Under the pieces are notes generated by a model. That model saw nothing but the letters and a program-made list of their open reading frames with translations, was not told where the DNA came from and searched no databases. This document shows, piece by piece, positions 7,079 through 7,354 of a stretch of DNA of 7,354 nt. The DNA comes from Solobacterium sp. UBA1761 (GTDB taxonomy: Bacteria > Bacillota_I > Bacilli_A > Erysipelotrichales > Erysipelotrichaceae), in NCBI GenBank assembly GCA_002315565.1, contig DCHD01000036.1:1-7354 (forward strand), read 5' to 3'. Both the position numbers and the translations under genes were made by a program. Every line of letters starts with the position of its first letter. Within the stretch, counting starts at the first letter, position 1.

Positions 7079-7086
7079 CCCTCTTT
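7079..7086 (-). promoter_or_regulatory. rplJ ribosome binding site
   Basis: AAAGAGGG, with core GAGG at 7083-7080, ends a few bases before ATG 7074. The match and spacing are moderate. It lies outside the predicted terminator stem, so the leader seems to control transcription read-through rather than hiding this site. Confidence 0.65.
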
Positions 7087-7102
7087 CTACATTCATATAC
7101 TC

Positions 7103-7133
7103 AAATAAAAACCTGCCATCATAGACAGCAGGT
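7103..7133 (-). terminator. Intrinsic terminator (attenuator) in the rplJ leader
   Basis: On the minus strand ACCTGCTGT (7133-7125) pairs with ATGGCAGGT (7119-7111) around a 5-nt loop, giving nine pairs of which two are G-U. A T-tract TTTTTATTT follows (7111-7103). It lies between the promoter and rplJ, so as written it would end transcription before the first gene. It must therefore be conditional. Its 5' strand is also needed by two other helices of the leader (7194-7186 with 7128-7120, and 7157-7154 with 7133-7130), so terminator and alternative fold exclude each other. Confidence 0.85.
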
Positions 7134-7207
7134 AGAAAAAGTCATCACTTTTTACCTCGGTAACATTATTAAGCATTCGCCGTTACTGTCTATGGTATAT
7201 GATTGCT
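7103..7207 (-). promoter_or_regulatory. L10 leader (rplJL autoregulatory attenuator RNA)
   Basis: The untranslated leader of rplJ carries a three-helix fold. Helix 1 pairs CATAGACAG (7194-7186) with CTGTCTATG (7128-7120), nine perfect pairs. Helix 2 pairs TAAC (7185-7182) with GTTA (7164-7161) around a 17-nt loop containing GCTTAATAA. Helix 3 pairs AGGTAAAAAGT (7157-7147) with ACTTTTT-CT-ACCT (7142-7130) around a GATG loop with a 2-nt CU bulge. The order AGACAGTAAC, GCTTAATAA, GTTACCGAGGT resembles the conserved core of the L10 leader family (Rfam L10_leader) as I remember it. In B. subtilis the L10(L12)4 complex binds this leader and promotes termination through anti-antiterminator, antiterminator and terminator structures. 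Here helices 1 and 3 compete directly with the terminator, so they behave as the antiterminator; which part L10 binds cannot be settled by eye. Confidence 0.85.
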
Positions 7208-7222
7208 CACTTATCATACACC
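7194..7222. repeat. Inverted repeat across the rplJ -10 box and start site
   Basis: On the minus strand GGTGTATGAT (7222-7213) and ATCATATACC (7203-7194) are complementary at nine of ten positions, the tenth being a G-T pair, around a 9-base centre AAGTGAGCA. The left arm contains the -10 box, and the predicted start site lies in the centre. This geometry would suit a dimeric DNA-binding regulator, but no operator family is recognised. With the predicted start site the left arm is not transcribed, so an RNA hairpin is expected only if transcription starts further upstream. Confidence 0.5.
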
Positions 7223-7241
7223 TATCACGGCTATATGTAAA
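7213..7241 (-). promoter_or_regulatory. Sigma-A-type promoter of the rplJ operon
   Basis: A -35 box TTTACA (7241-7236) and a -10 box TATGAT (7218-7213) are separated by exactly 17 bases, each matching the vegetative consensus at five of six positions. Transcription should begin near 7207-7206, giving a leader of about 130 nt that contains the whole L10-leader structure. A consensus TTGACA lies further upstream (7256-7251), but its best partner, TATAGC (7235-7230), is only 15 bases away and poor, so it is the weaker candidate. Confidence 0.75.
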
Positions 7242-7354
7242 GTCATTTTATGTCAATTCTGATTTCGATGTTATCCGAGTAAAACTTAATAATCTTAGAA
7301 CAGAATATTTATATCCGGTTATTGTGATACAAAACTAAAATATCGTACTATGTA
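7242..7354. other. AT-rich upstream spacer, no supported gene
   Basis: No coding region, RNA gene or convincing second promoter is supported here. A consensus TTGACA sits at 7256-7251 on the minus strand. All three minus-strand frames meet stop codons within the first 36 bases from the right edge. In the frame starting at 7354, eleven open codons run to a TAA at 7321-7319. This might be the tail of an upstream gene (rplA would be expected from the usual gene order), but it is too short to identify. Confidence 0.5.

Noticed and set aside
7319..7354. Eleven open codons ending in TAA at the right edge (minus strand), possibly the tail of an upstream gene
   Set aside because: It is too short to recognise, and the residues do not match any end I can name with confidence; recorded only under the spacer.
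7350..7354. ATG at the right edge on the plus strand as a divergent gene start
   Set aside because: It has no ribosome site, only five bases are visible, and it lies in AT-rich DNA where ATG is frequent by chance.
1..7354. Hidden accessory system, mobile element, CRISPR array or RNA gene
   Set aside because: Almost the whole window is accounted for by conserved housekeeping genes in a standard order. No direct-repeat array, transposase, tRNA-like fold or attachment site was seen.

Overview
The window is a block of housekeeping genes, all read from the minus strand: rplJ (L10), rplL (L7/L12), a small SAM-dependent methyltransferase of the YbxB/RsmC-like type, rpoB, and the first 453 codons of rpoC. 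This is the order of the Bacillus-type rplJL-ybxB-rpoBC cluster, so a Firmicutes-like, low- to moderate-GC Gram-positive organism is the best reading. Two features suggest a branch near the Erysipelotrichia/Mollicutes rather than Bacilli or Clostridia: a long RpoB (1386 residues against about 1190 in B. subtilis) and asparagine at the rifampicin-cluster position equivalent to E. coli His526. That placement is inference. All four stop codons inside the window are TAA, and the genetic code looks standard.

Layout, in the direction of transcription (right to left): 7354-7242 is an AT-rich spacer with no supported gene. A sigma-A-type promoter lies at 7241-7213, overlapped by a 29-bp inverted repeat (7222-7194). 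A leader of about 130 nt follows. It carries an L10-leader-type structure (paired elements between 7194 and 7120) and an intrinsic terminator at 7133-7103 whose 5' half is shared with the alternative fold. Then come rplJ (7074-6583), rplL (6527-6156), the methyltransferase (6151-5561, only 4 nt after rplL), rpoB (ATG at 5522, end 1362) and rpoC (ATG at 1359, 2 nt after rpoB, running off the left edge inside the catalytic NADFDGD motif).

Functionally, the operon joins the ribosomal stalk (L10 with L12 dimers), a probable RNA guanine methyltransferase and the two large subunits of RNA polymerase. The leader is expected to let L10(L12) complex tune its own transcription by attenuation. Below it, gaps of 55, 4, 38 and 2 nt with no convincing internal terminator imply one long transcript, with output per gene set largely by translation: good Shine-Dalgarno sites for rplL, rpoB and rpoC, and none for the methyltransferase.

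I see no mobile element, CRISPR array, tRNA, rRNA or accessory system. The most interesting points are a probable natural rifampicin-resistance residue, a lineage-specific expansion in the RpoB lobe with a possible internal duplication, the inverted repeat over the promoter, and the coupling of the methyltransferase to rplL.
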